A stretch of DNA of 64,000 bases from Diabrotica undecimpunctata (taxonomy: Eukaryota > Arthropoda > Insecta > Coleoptera > Chrysomelidae). Position numbers and translations under genes: made by a program. The notes beneath the pieces were generated by a model. The model was given only the letters and a program-made list of their open reading frames with translations. It did no database searches and had not been told where the DNA came from. The stretch is from positions 1,116,001 through 1,180,000 of the forward strand of contig NC_092806.1 in assembly GCF_040954645.1 (NCBI RefSeq). Reading direction: 5' to 3'. Positions within the stretch are counted from its first letter, which is position 1. Each line of letters begins with the position of its first letter. Positions 1 through 10,925 of the stretch are shown here, piece by piece.

Positions 1-622
1 AACGAATATAAAAGTTGCATAAGACTATATGAAAGGAGATAAAAGAAGCAAACGAAGCATGGCTGACGAAGAAATGTAAGGAAATTAAAACAGTACAACG
101 CAAACATGACGATTTTTCCATATGCACAAAAAAATTAAAGAGGTATAAAACACCAGAAAACAACGAAATACAGGCATAGTTGTAGATATTGAAAGCCATA
201 TTTTGACTACCATTGAAGATAAATTACGAGGATGGAAAAAATATATGCAAGAATTATTTGAAGATGCAGCACGAAGTACGACTGAAATAAAAAATCCCTA
301 CGGCCCAGAAATAACAAACGAAGAAATAACTATGACCATTAAGCGGATTAAAGATGGGAAATCCCCAGGACCTGATGAGGTACATGGTAAAATTTTAAAG
401 CTATTAGAGACACACCAAGTCACAGCTTTTACAAAGCTATACAACAATATCTACTAGACTCGTTATTTACCAAAAGACTGGCTACTATCAATAATCATTA
501 CACTTCCTAAAAAAGCCAACGCTAGAAAATGTAAAGTACATAGATTAATTAGTTTAATAAGCCATGTACTTAAAGTACATCTTACTATCATTCACTCGCG
601 CATATACATCAAATTAGAATAA
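1..622 (+). pseudogene. non-LTR retrotransposon, linker and N-terminal RT remnant
   Basis: Decayed piece of the second ORF of an endonuclease/reverse-transcriptase (APE-type) non-LTR element. The clearest mark is the pre-RT motif KSPGPDEVHGKIL, coded near 355-400, which opens the RT domain in this group. One frame from 203 runs on past a single internal TAG (455-457) into a weaker continuation (LPKDWLLSIIITLPKK) and stops near 620. The stretch before 203 gives the usual charged endonuclease-RT linker only with frame changes. The copy is cut by the window edge. RT motifs A-C do not follow, so the catalytic core is missing. Whether it belongs with the 3' end at 1890-2235 is open; the sequence between is not RT-like. 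Confidence 0.75.
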
Positions 623-1889
623 CACCTGATTGAAGTTCAATTGGGATTCAATAGAATAAGATGTCGGTCAATGTGGTCGCCAACATCTCTAGAAGATAGG
701 CACATTTAGAAGAAGAATTTAATCACAAACTGAACCGACCGATATAAACATTTAAACTTTATGTCGTTGGGTTCATATAATGTAAACACCAAATAGAATC
801 AGAGCATATTCTGCGCCCATACCTATATGTTTGTCAGTAAATACTTATTGTTTACCTATTATGGTACGGACAGATTGTGAAGAAAAGATAGAAAATGCTG
901 CTTAGTTTATATGAAAATGAATAAAAAATTTGACAAGTAGTCGAAGTGTTAAATTACGATATGTTATTTCCTTGATACATAATAAAGACTAAATATTTTC
1001 GCCGTCTAGCCTTATCCTTGTTTTAATGTAAAGCATCCATTAATTGTTACCAAATAAACCTGATGCCTGTGCATATTTTTTAAAGTGTTCTTAAGGAAGA
1101 TGAATCGCATCCTTATTTTTGTACTAGTCATTACCTTGATTTAACTTATTCCTTATATAATACTATACTTTGTAACATCATGGCTTTGACTCAAAGGTCA
1201 AAGACTTTAGAGCATTTAAAGCAATGCATTTAAAGCAGCTTGGCTGAAAATGTAGACAATTTTATTTGTGGTGTGTATTTTGTCGTGAAAGATAGTCATT
1301 AGCTTCCAAGGAATTTAAAGAGCCTGAACTTTATTTATATTTGTCGTAGATAAACAAGTGAATACGTTTATTATTATGTTTATATAATTAGATAAAATAC
1401 TTCTAATCTAAATATAATATCAATTAGTATGCCGCAGTATAATCAACTTAAAAAGAACAGAAATAAATATTTCCTGACTTTTGTGTATAACAACTAGTAT
1501 TACTAGCTATTAATATAAAGACTTAATTGCATAATGACACTACCACGATAAACATGTGTAGATTCTTATAAACGTTAATAAGATCAGGACCAGAATGTTG
1601 ACGTGATGGAAGTTAGTTTTTTTTTTGCAGAACTAAATAATGAATATATATTGATCATGTAACTATTTGAGAATATTTTATATTTCAAAAAAAAAGTTTT
1701 CTTATAGCTTTATTCTTAAATACAATTTTAAAACAGTGATATATAATTTGTAACAGTATTAGCAGATAGCTTGAAGTGGGTAAACCATTTTAGAATTTTC
1801 ATTTTTAACAGATTACTTTTATAATATGTGAGGGAATTACTTACTAGTAGAGATAAGAAAGACAACAAAAAAGTTACTTATATACACAA
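623..1889. other. no recognisable gene
   Basis: AT-rich DNA with no frame that reads like a protein. It separates an RT N-terminus from a matching-type RT C-terminus, at about the spacing an intact RT would need, yet it is not RT-like on either strand that I could see. It may be replaced, inserted or simply over-decayed sequence. Confidence 0.5.
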
Positions 1890-2235
1890 CACAAGCGACT
1901 AGAAAGAATCCCACGGATACAAAAAGTTACCAATGCTGAGGTATTTCGGCACATGGGTAAACAAAAAGAATTATTCAGGATATTCAAAGCGAAAAAATGC
2001 AATACTTGGGTCATGTGTTGAGAGGTGAAAGATATGAATTACTCCAAATCATATTGGAAGGTCAGTCATTGGAAGGAAAGATCAGTGGGAAGACGCCAAA
2101 ACTCGTGGCTGAAAAACCTGAGAGATGATTTGACCGCTAATCCACAGGAATCTTTCGTGCAGCACTTTCCTAAGCTATAATTACCATTTGCATCTCCAAC
2201 CTTCGAAAGGAGACGGCGCAATAAGAAGAAGACTC
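1890..2235 (+). pseudogene. non-LTR retrotransposon 3' end (RT C-terminal tail)
   Basis: Remnant of the region after the RT domain in an RTE/R1-like non-LTR element. Read with frame changes it gives KQKELFRI, MQYLGHVLRGERYELLQII and the conserved Arg-rich tail, ending in the typical AANK..IA..ANLR-type C-terminus. The copy closes on CAATAAGAAGAAGAC, the GAAGAA-type 3' tail seen in several other copies here. It aligns by eye with 43555-43835: both share AAAAAGTTACCAATG, AACAAAAAGAATTA and CGAAAGGAGACGGCGCAATA. This copy keeps about 40 nt that the other has lost. 5' truncation is normal for target-primed reverse transcription. Confidence 0.8.
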
Positions 2236-2589
2236 TTATTCTAAGCTACATAAGGACTTTCTTGCGGAAAAAAAATTAAAATCGGTAACTAATTAGATTC
2301 CCTTGAAAATAAATATCTAAGGAAGGACTGAAAAACTTTGAGTTTAAGAGAAAAAAGTTTATTAAATCTTAAAAATAACTCGTATGTCCATTGGCTTATC
2401 TGAAAGCCAATGTTATTTATGTTGTTTCAATGTGTTGTAGGAACTATTTTAAACATTTGGACGAATTTTACGGTGAAACTATTCAAAACATAATTTCCTT
2501 AAATAAAATATATAACTTTTTTATTAAATTACAAGTAGCATATACTCGGTTTGAACATTTATGGTATATTTATGAATATATGGTAAATG

Positions 2590-4340
2590 TCTGGCGGAAA
2601 GGCAACAACAAGGTTGAGGTGCTATTGGTAGAGGAAGTGCTGGGAAAAACATTTGGTAAAGGACCTTCTACGGACAAAGAAACTTAATGGTGGAACGATG
2701 AAGTACAACAGAAAGTTAGGAAGAAAAAAGAGGCTAGAAAGAGGTATGACAGGTCTGAAAAAGAGAAAGATATAAGATATACAAGGAAGCAAAGACGAAA
2801 GTAAAGCGCGCTGTACGTCTACAAAGAAAAACAAAGCTACCAAGAAAGATCATCTGCACGGTTGTAGGAAGAGCTGGAAACACGTAATGGATTAAAAAGG
2901 TTATAAAGCATTGCTAAAGCAAGAAACCAGTCATCAAATGACTTGACTTACGTACGGCAAATTAAGAGTGCGAGCAAAATAGTGTTAAAAATCGATGGTA
3001 ACATAAAGCAAAGATGGTAAAAGTTCTTTAGAAAGTTGCTAAATAACGAACAGCAGAAGAGAGACGAGGATGAAGGATCCCAAATGAGAATATAAGACCA
3101 AAGATAGCAAGAGATAAGGTTGTTGGGGCGTTATATAAGATAACGAACGGTAAGGCAGTAGGATCCTATAAAAGGATCCTATATATTGAAAGGCTCTAGA
3201 AGAGGAAGGGGTTGATAATTTGTGGCAAATGACGTGTAAGATATATGAGAAAAAAAAAGATTCCCAATGCAGAGATATTTAGGACTTTAAGAACTATACA
3301 TGGATAAAGGTAATGTCGCACACAATAAAAATTAGGGAGAGAACTGTAGAGAGAAGGTTATGGAGAATACATCGATAGGGAAAAAACGGTTTGAGTTTAT
3401 GCCAGGAAGGAGGACAACAGATGCCTTGTTTACTTTGAGATAGTTGATAAAAAAATGCGGCATGAAGAAAAGAGAACTGCATTTGTTTTTTTTTAGATCT
3501 TAAGAAAGCGTACGACACAATTCCTAGACACGAGCTATCCAGATGTATGATAGATAGATGGGTTCCTGAGAAATACGTAAGAGTCATGAAGGATATGTAT
3601 GGGGAATATACACCAAAGTAAAAGTTTGTGTCCGATTAACCAAAAGTTTTGCAGTGGTGGTTGGTTTGCATCAAGACTTTTAACTTAATTAAGAACTGAA
3701 GTCCTTAACTATTTAATATTTTTATGGATATAACGACAGATACGGTAAGGAAGCGAGTTCCTGGGTCGACGCTCTTTGCAGATGATATCGTGTTATTGCA
3801 GGACAGTAAAGAAATATTGAAGCAGAAGTTGGAAAGGTGAAAAGGAGGATATGGAAAAGGAGGTATTGAAGAGGGACTTAAGGTTAGCAAATCGAAAACG
3901 GAGTATATATGGAGGTGGGAGCAGGAATGATTAAGGAAATTGAATTGCTTGGAAAAAAAACTAGGACATATAGGAAAATTTATATAACTTGCCTATTTAA
4001 AAATTGCCCATAAGATACAGATTAGGTGAATTAGCTGTAAGCTAATAAGCGGAGTACTCTGTAATTAAAAAATTGGGGAAGGGGGCTGAAAGGAAAGATC
4101 TAAAAAAGTGTGGAGAGGTCTGCGTTAGTGTACGCTGGTGAAATGTGGCCTGTAAAAGGAATTCAGGAAAAAAAGATGGAGGTAGCTGAAATGAAAATAT
4201 TGCGATGGATTAGTACCGTTCCGCGGATAGTGTCTAAGTATTTTACAACTATATGAGTTGCAGAGGCAAACATTTACTTTTGAAGTAGCGAAAGCAAGAA
4301 ACTCTTATAGAAATACTGAAAACGTCAGCAGAAATAAATC
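2590..4340 (+). pseudogene. non-LTR retrotransposon, endonuclease C-terminus to RT, degenerate
   Basis: The longest non-LTR remnant in the left third. It begins with the endonuclease C-terminal signature VLGKTFGKGPSTDKET followed by WWNDEVQQKVRKKKEARKRY (about 2635-2745), then a basic linker. RT motif A reads FFLDLKKAYDTIPRHELSR (about 3488-3540) and keeps the first catalytic Asp. Motif C reads LFADDIVLLQDS (about 3772-3807), an F-for-Y variant of YADD, followed by LKVSKSKTEY. The tail reads AEMKILRWIS near 4187-4215. At least ten stops and frame changes separate these blocks, so it cannot make protein. It differs in sequence from the GAAGAA-tailed copies, so it is a separate family, probably RTE-like. 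Confidence 0.85.
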
Positions 4341-4696
4341 CCAGAGAATAGATAATAGAAAAAAATAGATTACTTCTTTCTGCATGAATGGAGTAGTTCT
4401 ATTGCAATTGAAATCTTCTTAATATATATTTATAGAAAGAAAAACAGTTAAAAAATGATATTAACAAATTATATACAAAAGGCTAAAATAATATGGTTTT
4501 CTCTGAATAAAACTTACTCTCTTTGATCAAAATTTGTCTTGTTTTCTATGTCTCGAACATCAGATTAATTTATAACACAACCGCACGATTCAGCGTCCAA
4601 GTCCAATCACAACACAAACTAAAAGCCTTATTGTTGGTCCTCTTCAGTCAGGTAAGCGTAGTCGAAGTCGATGTCGAGGATGTGTATGGTACGCGC
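4341..4696. other. no recognised gene; donor-like site
   Basis: Nothing is identified on the plus strand. At 4641-4657 the plus strand reads TTCAGTCAG then GTAAGCG, which looks like a splice donor, but no coding exon can be defended upstream. Confidence 0.3.
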
Positions 4697-4915
4697 TCAC
4701 GTACTGAAAGAGTCGTTGCTCGAGATTTCTTGCGAAATGATAGTTCGGTTAACGGTTCCCATCCCCAGATCCGTGGTTCTCGTTCTTTTTAAATTAGCAA
4801 TGTGTGTTTCCGATAGTTTTATAAGATTTGGTTGGTCGACATGGAACAGTTTATTATTTTGCATATGGTTCAGGTATTTGCCGGCGATCTTTAGATGGTT
4901 TTCGTAGATTATCAA
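4697..4915 (-). CDS. unidentified open frame, possibly TE-derived
   Basis: A 72-codon stop-free frame on the minus strand, hydrophilic and of balanced composition, unlike the AT-biased chance frames nearby. It includes NLIKLSETHIANLKRTRT. Past the first stop the same strand gives a further plausible stretch (ILDIDFDYAYLTEEDQQ, about 4640-4690), as if one protein had been interrupted. I do not recognise the family; a gag-, env- or host-exon origin are all possible. No start context or splice signal supports it strongly, and it may be a decayed TE fragment. Confidence 0.25.
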   Translation of the reverse strand: MIIYENHLKIAGKYLNHMQNNKLFHVDQPNLIKLSETHIANLKRTRTTDLGMGTVNRTIISQEISSNDSFST

Positions 4916-6874
4916 TTATCTATGTGCCAAAATCCTATAGCCATCCACTTATCATCTTTGATGTTTCTTTTATTGTAAAAAGTTGTTTTATATATAAATT
5001 TTTCTTAACTAAAGGCACATAAATAAAGCATGTATTTGTAATATTAATGACATATTCAGTTCCTAACTGTAATTTTTGGGCCTTAGGATACCATCGGAAT
5101 TATGCTCAATTTAAGGTACGAGTAAATTAAAGAGGGTATAGCTGTTTAATAGTCTGTATACCCTTTGGCTGCAGAAGCTTAGCTAATACAATTTGCTGTT
5201 AACATTAATTTTACATGTTTCACATATAAATTATCATTTTGTCATCCTTGATCTTATTATTTTTTAATAGTCCTTAGTTTTAAGTACTATAATATTTAAA
5301 TATAAAGTTTTAAGCACCATAACAAAAAGTGTCAGGTTTAATAACGAGGTTTGAGTTTTTGTCGTATTGATTTATAACTACTTTTTAAAAAGAACAATAC
5401 TAAAACAACGCAATCCTAGGTACTTAGGTATTAGATCTTCTTTTCAATTCATCAGCATTTTATATAGATTTATATAACATAAACCTTACGTCAACTATTT
5501 CTTACATTGTATCGTATTCCATTGCTGAAAAGTTCAGTTCTTATTCTATTTTACCCATTTTGACCAATTTTTTTTGTAGTGATATCAAACGTAGATTTTT
5601 TTTAGCCTACAACAAATTGGCAAATTCTCAATATGGTTTTTATTCATTAAAAAAAATAGCCTATTTTGTATGTATTAGATCCTAACTTATGAACCTCTCT
5701 GTAACATCTTGATCTATAAGTTTGCCAAACTAAACCAGCAAATCCTGGCAAACGCATTAAGTCTAGATAATTCGTAGCTCTACACACAGAAGAAGCCCCA
5801 GCACGCAGCACTGGCAATTTTAATTTCAGGACAACCTTCAAAATAGAAACGGCTTGGGCCACCAAAAAAATTTAAAAATACTAACAAAAAGGTGAGGGCC
5901 TTCCAAAAAAATTAACAAAATCCTTAAATATAAAAGCGAAGGGCCCACATCCTCGGGCACCAAGTCACCGAACGAGGCGTAGCTCGGAGCAGAAACTCGA
6001 TGCCCGAGCAAGCAATTTCAGATCGATGATACGTCACGAAAGAAAGCAGAAAAAGAGGGTCTCATGCTAGCCTGCTTTGATCGGGTTAGGATATTGTGTT
6101 GGAGTTCTTGTAACAAGGAATATCACACGACAAGTATTTGGTTGATAAAGAGCCTCTATTACGTATCAGAGTGCTATAAGGAGAAAGGGATAATCTGGAG
6201 CAATGGAGCGCGGTGAAGTGGTTCCTGATTACATGAATCAATACACCTCGCTCCAATAAAATGAATTGTATCATCCAAACGTCATTCTAAGAGTTGTGCA
6301 AGTCTCTTTGACTGGGTTTTATCAAATTGCTTGCTTGCTTTCAACAGCATCAGTTTACAGAATACTTAATGCTCTTGAATTGGTGCCATCAATTTTGCTG
6401 TTCCACATTGCGAGGTTTTGTGGCGAGTTAACCTGTAGTTTTATTATCTTCTAACTATATTTCTTACACTATATCGTGATAATTGTAATAAATCTGCAAG
6501 TTTCCAGTTTGATTTTCCGAAATTAAAAAATCTAACAATATTTGATCCAATTTTTTCATCAGTAATCTTTCCTCTGCCGATTTTTAAACCACACAAATTA
6601 CTAGGAGGCTTTAAAATTTATAAAATGCATCTAAAAGTAATTATTAATTGTGATTTGGTTTTTCAAAGCCGCCTGCACTCCTACCGTAATCATAACAAAA
6701 CTGAGTTGGATTCATCTAAAGAGAAAACGTTGTAATTTATTACATTTTTAATATTATTGCCACAGGTTATATAAATAAATTTCCTATATTCAGGAATCAT
6801 TTAACAATGGAAGTAGAAAATACTCAGGGATGCGAGTACAACTGTAAAACAAGTACATAACAAATATTTTATAG
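4916..6874. other. non-coding; includes GC-richer block near 5.88-6.26 kb
   Basis: Mostly AT-rich with no convincing frame. About 5880-6260 is clearly less AT-rich than its surroundings and dense in CG steps (for example CACCGAACGAGGCGTAGCTC). That suggests an LTR, a TE end or another imported segment, but I could not find paired ends. A 72-codon minus-strand frame at 5647-5865 has no recognisable features. Confidence 0.3.
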
Positions 6875-7054
6875 GGAAACGATGAAGAAGACATGAAACA
6901 CAATTCGAAAGTTAAACGAAGAACACGAAAATTGAGGATTTACCGTCTCAGAATAAAGGACGAAGAAAATGACAGTAATGGCGAAAGAAGGAACATTAAA
7001 TCGGGACATTTAGCAAAGAGCAACAAACATAAACTCACTACTTTGATCTCTTAA
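6875..7054 (+). CDS. short basic/acidic frame after an acceptor-like AG, unidentified
   Basis: A 59-codon open frame directly follows TTTTATAG. It starts GNDEEDMKHNSKVKRRTRK and ends KHKLTTLIS, with alternating acidic and basic runs and no hydrophobic core. It has no start codon at its head, so if real it would be an internal or terminal exon or a TE fragment. Chance occurrence cannot be excluded. Confidence 0.15.
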   Translation, partial: GNDEEDMKHNSKVKRRTRKLRIYRLRIKDEENDSNGERRNIKSGHLAKSNKHKLTTLIS

Positions 7055-7149
7055 AATTAGGTTACGAACAAAAAAGACAGTATGCAAGTCGGTTGTAGAA
7101 CCAAAAGTTTATTTAAAATCTTTTATAAAAGATATATAATTTAAAATCC

Positions 7150-7200
7150 ATTTCGGGTGACATCACAGAACGTTTTCGAACTAAAAAGCCCATCATCAGT
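7150..7200 (-). ncRNA. hammerhead-ribozyme-like motif, decayed
   Basis: On the minus strand the order is CTGATGA (7199-7193), a stem II GGGC/GTTC closed by a 6-nt loop (7191-7188 with 7081-7078 replaced here by 7181-7178), GAAA (7177-7174), then CTGTGATGTC with a GTC cleavage-type triplet (7161-7159). This is the core order of a minimal hammerhead ribozyme. Penelope-like elements and related retroelements are known to carry such motifs. Stem II holds two G-U pairs, and there is one extra A after GAAA, so this copy is probably inactive. No Penelope RT or GIY-YIG nuclease frame was found beside it. Confidence 0.35.
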
Positions 7201-10194
7201 GTTTTGTTACTCGGTGCACATGAGTTAAGTCACTAAATACCTGGATAAAAACACTTTAGATAGTACAAAATTTAATATGTCTTACATTTTATTTAAAATT
7301 ATGTTGTGATGTTAAAATATTTCTCAGATAACCTGCTTGGCAACGTAAAACTCCCACTAGGGGTTGCTGTTAACCCTCAGATGAAGTCTGAATGGGTTCT
7401 CGATGGCAACTAATTTATCCATTCATTCATTCAGTTTATTCATTCCACTCTTTTTATTCTCCCAATGAACGAGTGGATCAATAAAATAATAGAAAATGAC
7501 TAACTTGTGGTGTTGCGACTCCCTCTACGTTAACCCAACTGATTCTCCATGTTGCACTTTCCAAATAACTACAGATGGTACTTTTATTGAATAACTTGAC
7601 AATTACAAATTTAACCCAGGTCGGGTTGAGCAAAGTTCTATATCTACTCAACGTCAGCATTGACTAACCAATTCATTCTTATTTTCTATTTACAGGTGGC
7701 TTTAAATATATAATTCATATTGTTTACACAAGGTCACGTATATGGAAATGCTTACTATATTTTTATAACAACTCTAGTCTCATGTTTCATCAATATTACT
7801 CCTAATATCACGTTTTCTTATTGAACTAAATTAAAATTGAACACATATAAAAAATAGAAATTAACGTGAGTATGTAAAAATATCTGTGTGAGATAAGCCA
7901 CAGACCAAGGGAACTCTAAACGACAAACGTCTTTTACAAGGCAATTATTCTAAGTTCAATATTTCACGTCCAAGATGTCCTATTTCTCATTTAAAGAGTC
8001 TTTTAAGTCATATAATAGCTCTATTAGTTAATAAATAACTTTATTTTTATACTGATTCTCATATCTACTCTTCGTAACGAAGGTTTTCAAAACGCCTAAT
8101 ATTCTGTTGGTTAGCTTAGTGATTAAAGAGATCCTTTCATTAAGGAGCAATCATCAGTTTCTTTACATAAATATTTTCCACATTTTCAGAGGGAAGTTTT
8201 TATTGTTAATGTATACTTTTAGTTCTTAATTAAAGACTGACAAATTTTTAAATAAAAGCTAACTTTCACCCTTTGCAAAAACAAGAGAATTTAAACTTTA
8301 TGTTTCAAAATTCAATGCTGGCTCACCACAGAAACCTTAAAAACGGTTTCCTAGATTTAATGATGAATCCGAATTAGCTGCTCTAACCAGCGTAGGGCGG
8401 TGTTGTTATCTCGAATTAATATAAATAATATACTGTTTTATATTGTTATTTATTATTTAGGTTTATTATATTATATATATTATTTTTTCTAATTCCGTAT
8501 TATTTTGTAAATGATCCCACCGACGGTGCTGTCAAGATAATTATTTTATTTTCAATGTCTTCAATTTGTTAATACTTAATTGTATAGTACTGTACCAACA
8601 GCTTTTATGTTAATTTATTCTGGTTTTATAAACTACTAATCTAATTCGATGCAAAAATGTAGGCTACCAGATTCACTAGCGTCAAAGTCGCTTCAAGCCG
8701 CCTGTCAGCAGCATTTTTACCCGGTCGTAGGTACAGGTTCCAAGAACAACAGTTTCTACCGGTAAAAACCGCATCCACTTTCAATTTTTTTTCGTAAATT
8801 GTATGAGAACTCAAAACTAGACCCCATAATTTCTCAACCCAGAAGCACTAGCAATTTTCTTCAATTTAGTCTCTTCAACAACTCTTCTAGTTACCGTTTT
8901 CCATAGTTGGCAACGAATTAGGGAATAATTGGTTCTAGCATTTCAAAGAATATTCTCCGATTCAACAACGAATGTACTTTGGTGCGTAGATAAATTCAAG
9001 TCTGTGTAACGGAACGGTCAGAATCACAACAGTGGACGTTATGAATGTATAAGAAATGCCCGACGGGCAATTATGTCTCTTTACTAGCCACTAGGAAACA
9101 AACGCTTTTCAAATTTTATGTTCTTCTTCTGTTTTCCACTTTATTTATCACTATTTTGCATTTATCATTTGTAATGTGTGTATAATACTGGCAAAACGTT
9201 ACAAAATCGGGAACAAAATATTAATTTTTATTTATTATTTAATTTAACTCTGGTAGTACAGTACAAACATTTAGCTACCAATTTTTTACGCCAATGGATG
9301 GGCGCGAAATTTGAACTTTAGTTCGACAGTAGTCTAAGAAACAAAATTTATATATTACTGATATGTTATTTTATTCTAGTGGTGGATGACACTTCTTCTG
9401 ATTTGACAATTTTTTACAAAAAGTAAACTCAACATTCGATAGAGACACAAGATCTTGGTAAAAAAATGTTGATAATACTAATTTTTTGTATAATAAATAC
9501 TGTTTGAGATATTGGCACATAAAAGTGGTCTTTTTTAGGTCTAAAAATCCATATATTATATTAAATACTTTATATGTCGATAATCAGTTCTGGGTGGTTT
9601 TCAATGATTTTAAAGGTCGTAAAGTAACTAAATTTCATAAATATATTAAAAAACTTGAAAGAAACTTTACCTTCTAATATATTTGATCATTAATTATTAT
9701 ATATCGATGCAATATAATTTGTATAAGTAGTTGGACAGTTTAGCAGTTATACTAATTTCCAGGAAAATTATTGCTATACGAAAACATTGGGAGTTTTTAC
9801 CTTATTTTCAACTTCAGTGACTCAAAAAAAAATAGCACAGCTGACTTTCAAAATAAAGGATGATATATTATGGAAACTAAGTAGTTTTAGATATAAAAAC
9901 TCGTGCTTAATCAGAATTTTGACCTTTAAGGATTCATTAAATTTTGTTTTAGATCTATAATCGATTGAGAGTCAACACGTTAAGACTTTTCTAGGGATTG
10001 CTAATATTAAGCAAACTGTCATTCAGAATATTTAAACTAATAATGGTATCTGAGAATTCTAACTTGTCAAGAATCCAAGAACTAATCAATCCAACGAACT
10101 CTCGTGTCGTCATAATCAGACAGTCTGTCTAAAAACCTTATTTATATAATCTCATGGATATGAAACATTAAAACTTGCTTGATACTCGGTAGTC
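7201..10194. other. no recognisable gene
   Basis: AT-rich sequence with scattered short frames only. Noted: ATTC-rich short repeats near 7417-7446; an imperfect hairpin (TTTTTACCCGGT with ACCGGTAAAAA) at about 8714-8767; and a 63-codon frame at 9486-9677 of AT-driven composition that I do not consider a gene. Confidence 0.4.
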
Positions 10195-10925
10195 TAGATT
10201 TTCTTACAGAAAAATTTAAAAATTAAAGCATTTTCCTTTAAACAGAACGCCTAAACTATCGATGTCTTTGTAATCTTTCAAAGTGATGTAGTCTTCTAAT
10301 GTTTCCTCAAAATGTCTGGCAAAAAATTCTGCCGAAATTGTTCCGATAAATAATTATATTCCAATTGTTTGGCGTTGTTGTAGACCTGTAATGCATATGT
10401 TTTTTCTAGAATTTCCATTATTTCATTGTATCTTCCCTTCTACAGTTCTTTGTTGATTTCTAGTTGTTGTATTTGCCCCAGAAACAATTAAAAAAAATTT
10501 TTTTCAAAGTTATCCAACTAGAGATGATTTCTGATATTTTGCTTACATGCTTCCACACATTTCTGTGACTTGTTTTTCTATTTGTTTAATTTCTTTTTCC
10601 ACTTCTTCCATGTCTTCTTGAATAACGTTTTTCAACACAATTTTCTGATTCTTTAGTTTCTTTTTCGGGCAATTCTTTATCTCCTCCATAGTATTTTAAA
10701 TTTCTTTAATTACTGTCTCCTGTTTTACATTATTTAATTGTGTACCATTTCTCTCTTTAACCCCTCTACACGTCTTTTAATTTCCTGTTCATAATTTTCC
10801 AGATGCTGCTCTATATTACTGTTATTTAGTTCTAAGGCTTGTCTTATTTTTTTCATAGCTTGCTTTGATTCCCGTTGATTTTTATCCACTTTGTGTGATG
10901 GCCTTTGCATCTTTTGTCAAATCTT
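10195..10925 (-). pseudogene. coiled-coil gag- or ORF1-like remnant
   Basis: The minus strand from about 10921 reads MQRPSHKVDKNQRESKQAM, then a heptad-like charged stretch rich in E, K, Q, I and L (for example IEQHLENYEQEIKRRVEGLK), breaks, and resumes with EEVEKEIKQIEKQVTEMCG near 10560-10620. Further pieces near 10280-10420 (YNEIMEILEKTYALQVYN; FFARHFEETLEDYITLKDYK) look like the globular part that follows. Frames change several times and stops interrupt them. Insect LTR retrotransposon gag proteins and non-LTR ORF1 proteins both have N-terminal coiled coils; no zinc knuckle is visible, so I cannot choose. Confidence 0.45.

Noticed and set aside
3161..3184. tandem AGGATCCTATA repeat as a regulatory site
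   Set aside because: Two copies inside a decayed RT linker; simple slippage explains it.
8101..8150. tRNA-like segment (GGTTAGCTTAGTGATTAAAG)
   Set aside because: Only the A-box resemblance is present; no acceptor stem pairing or B box could be drawn.
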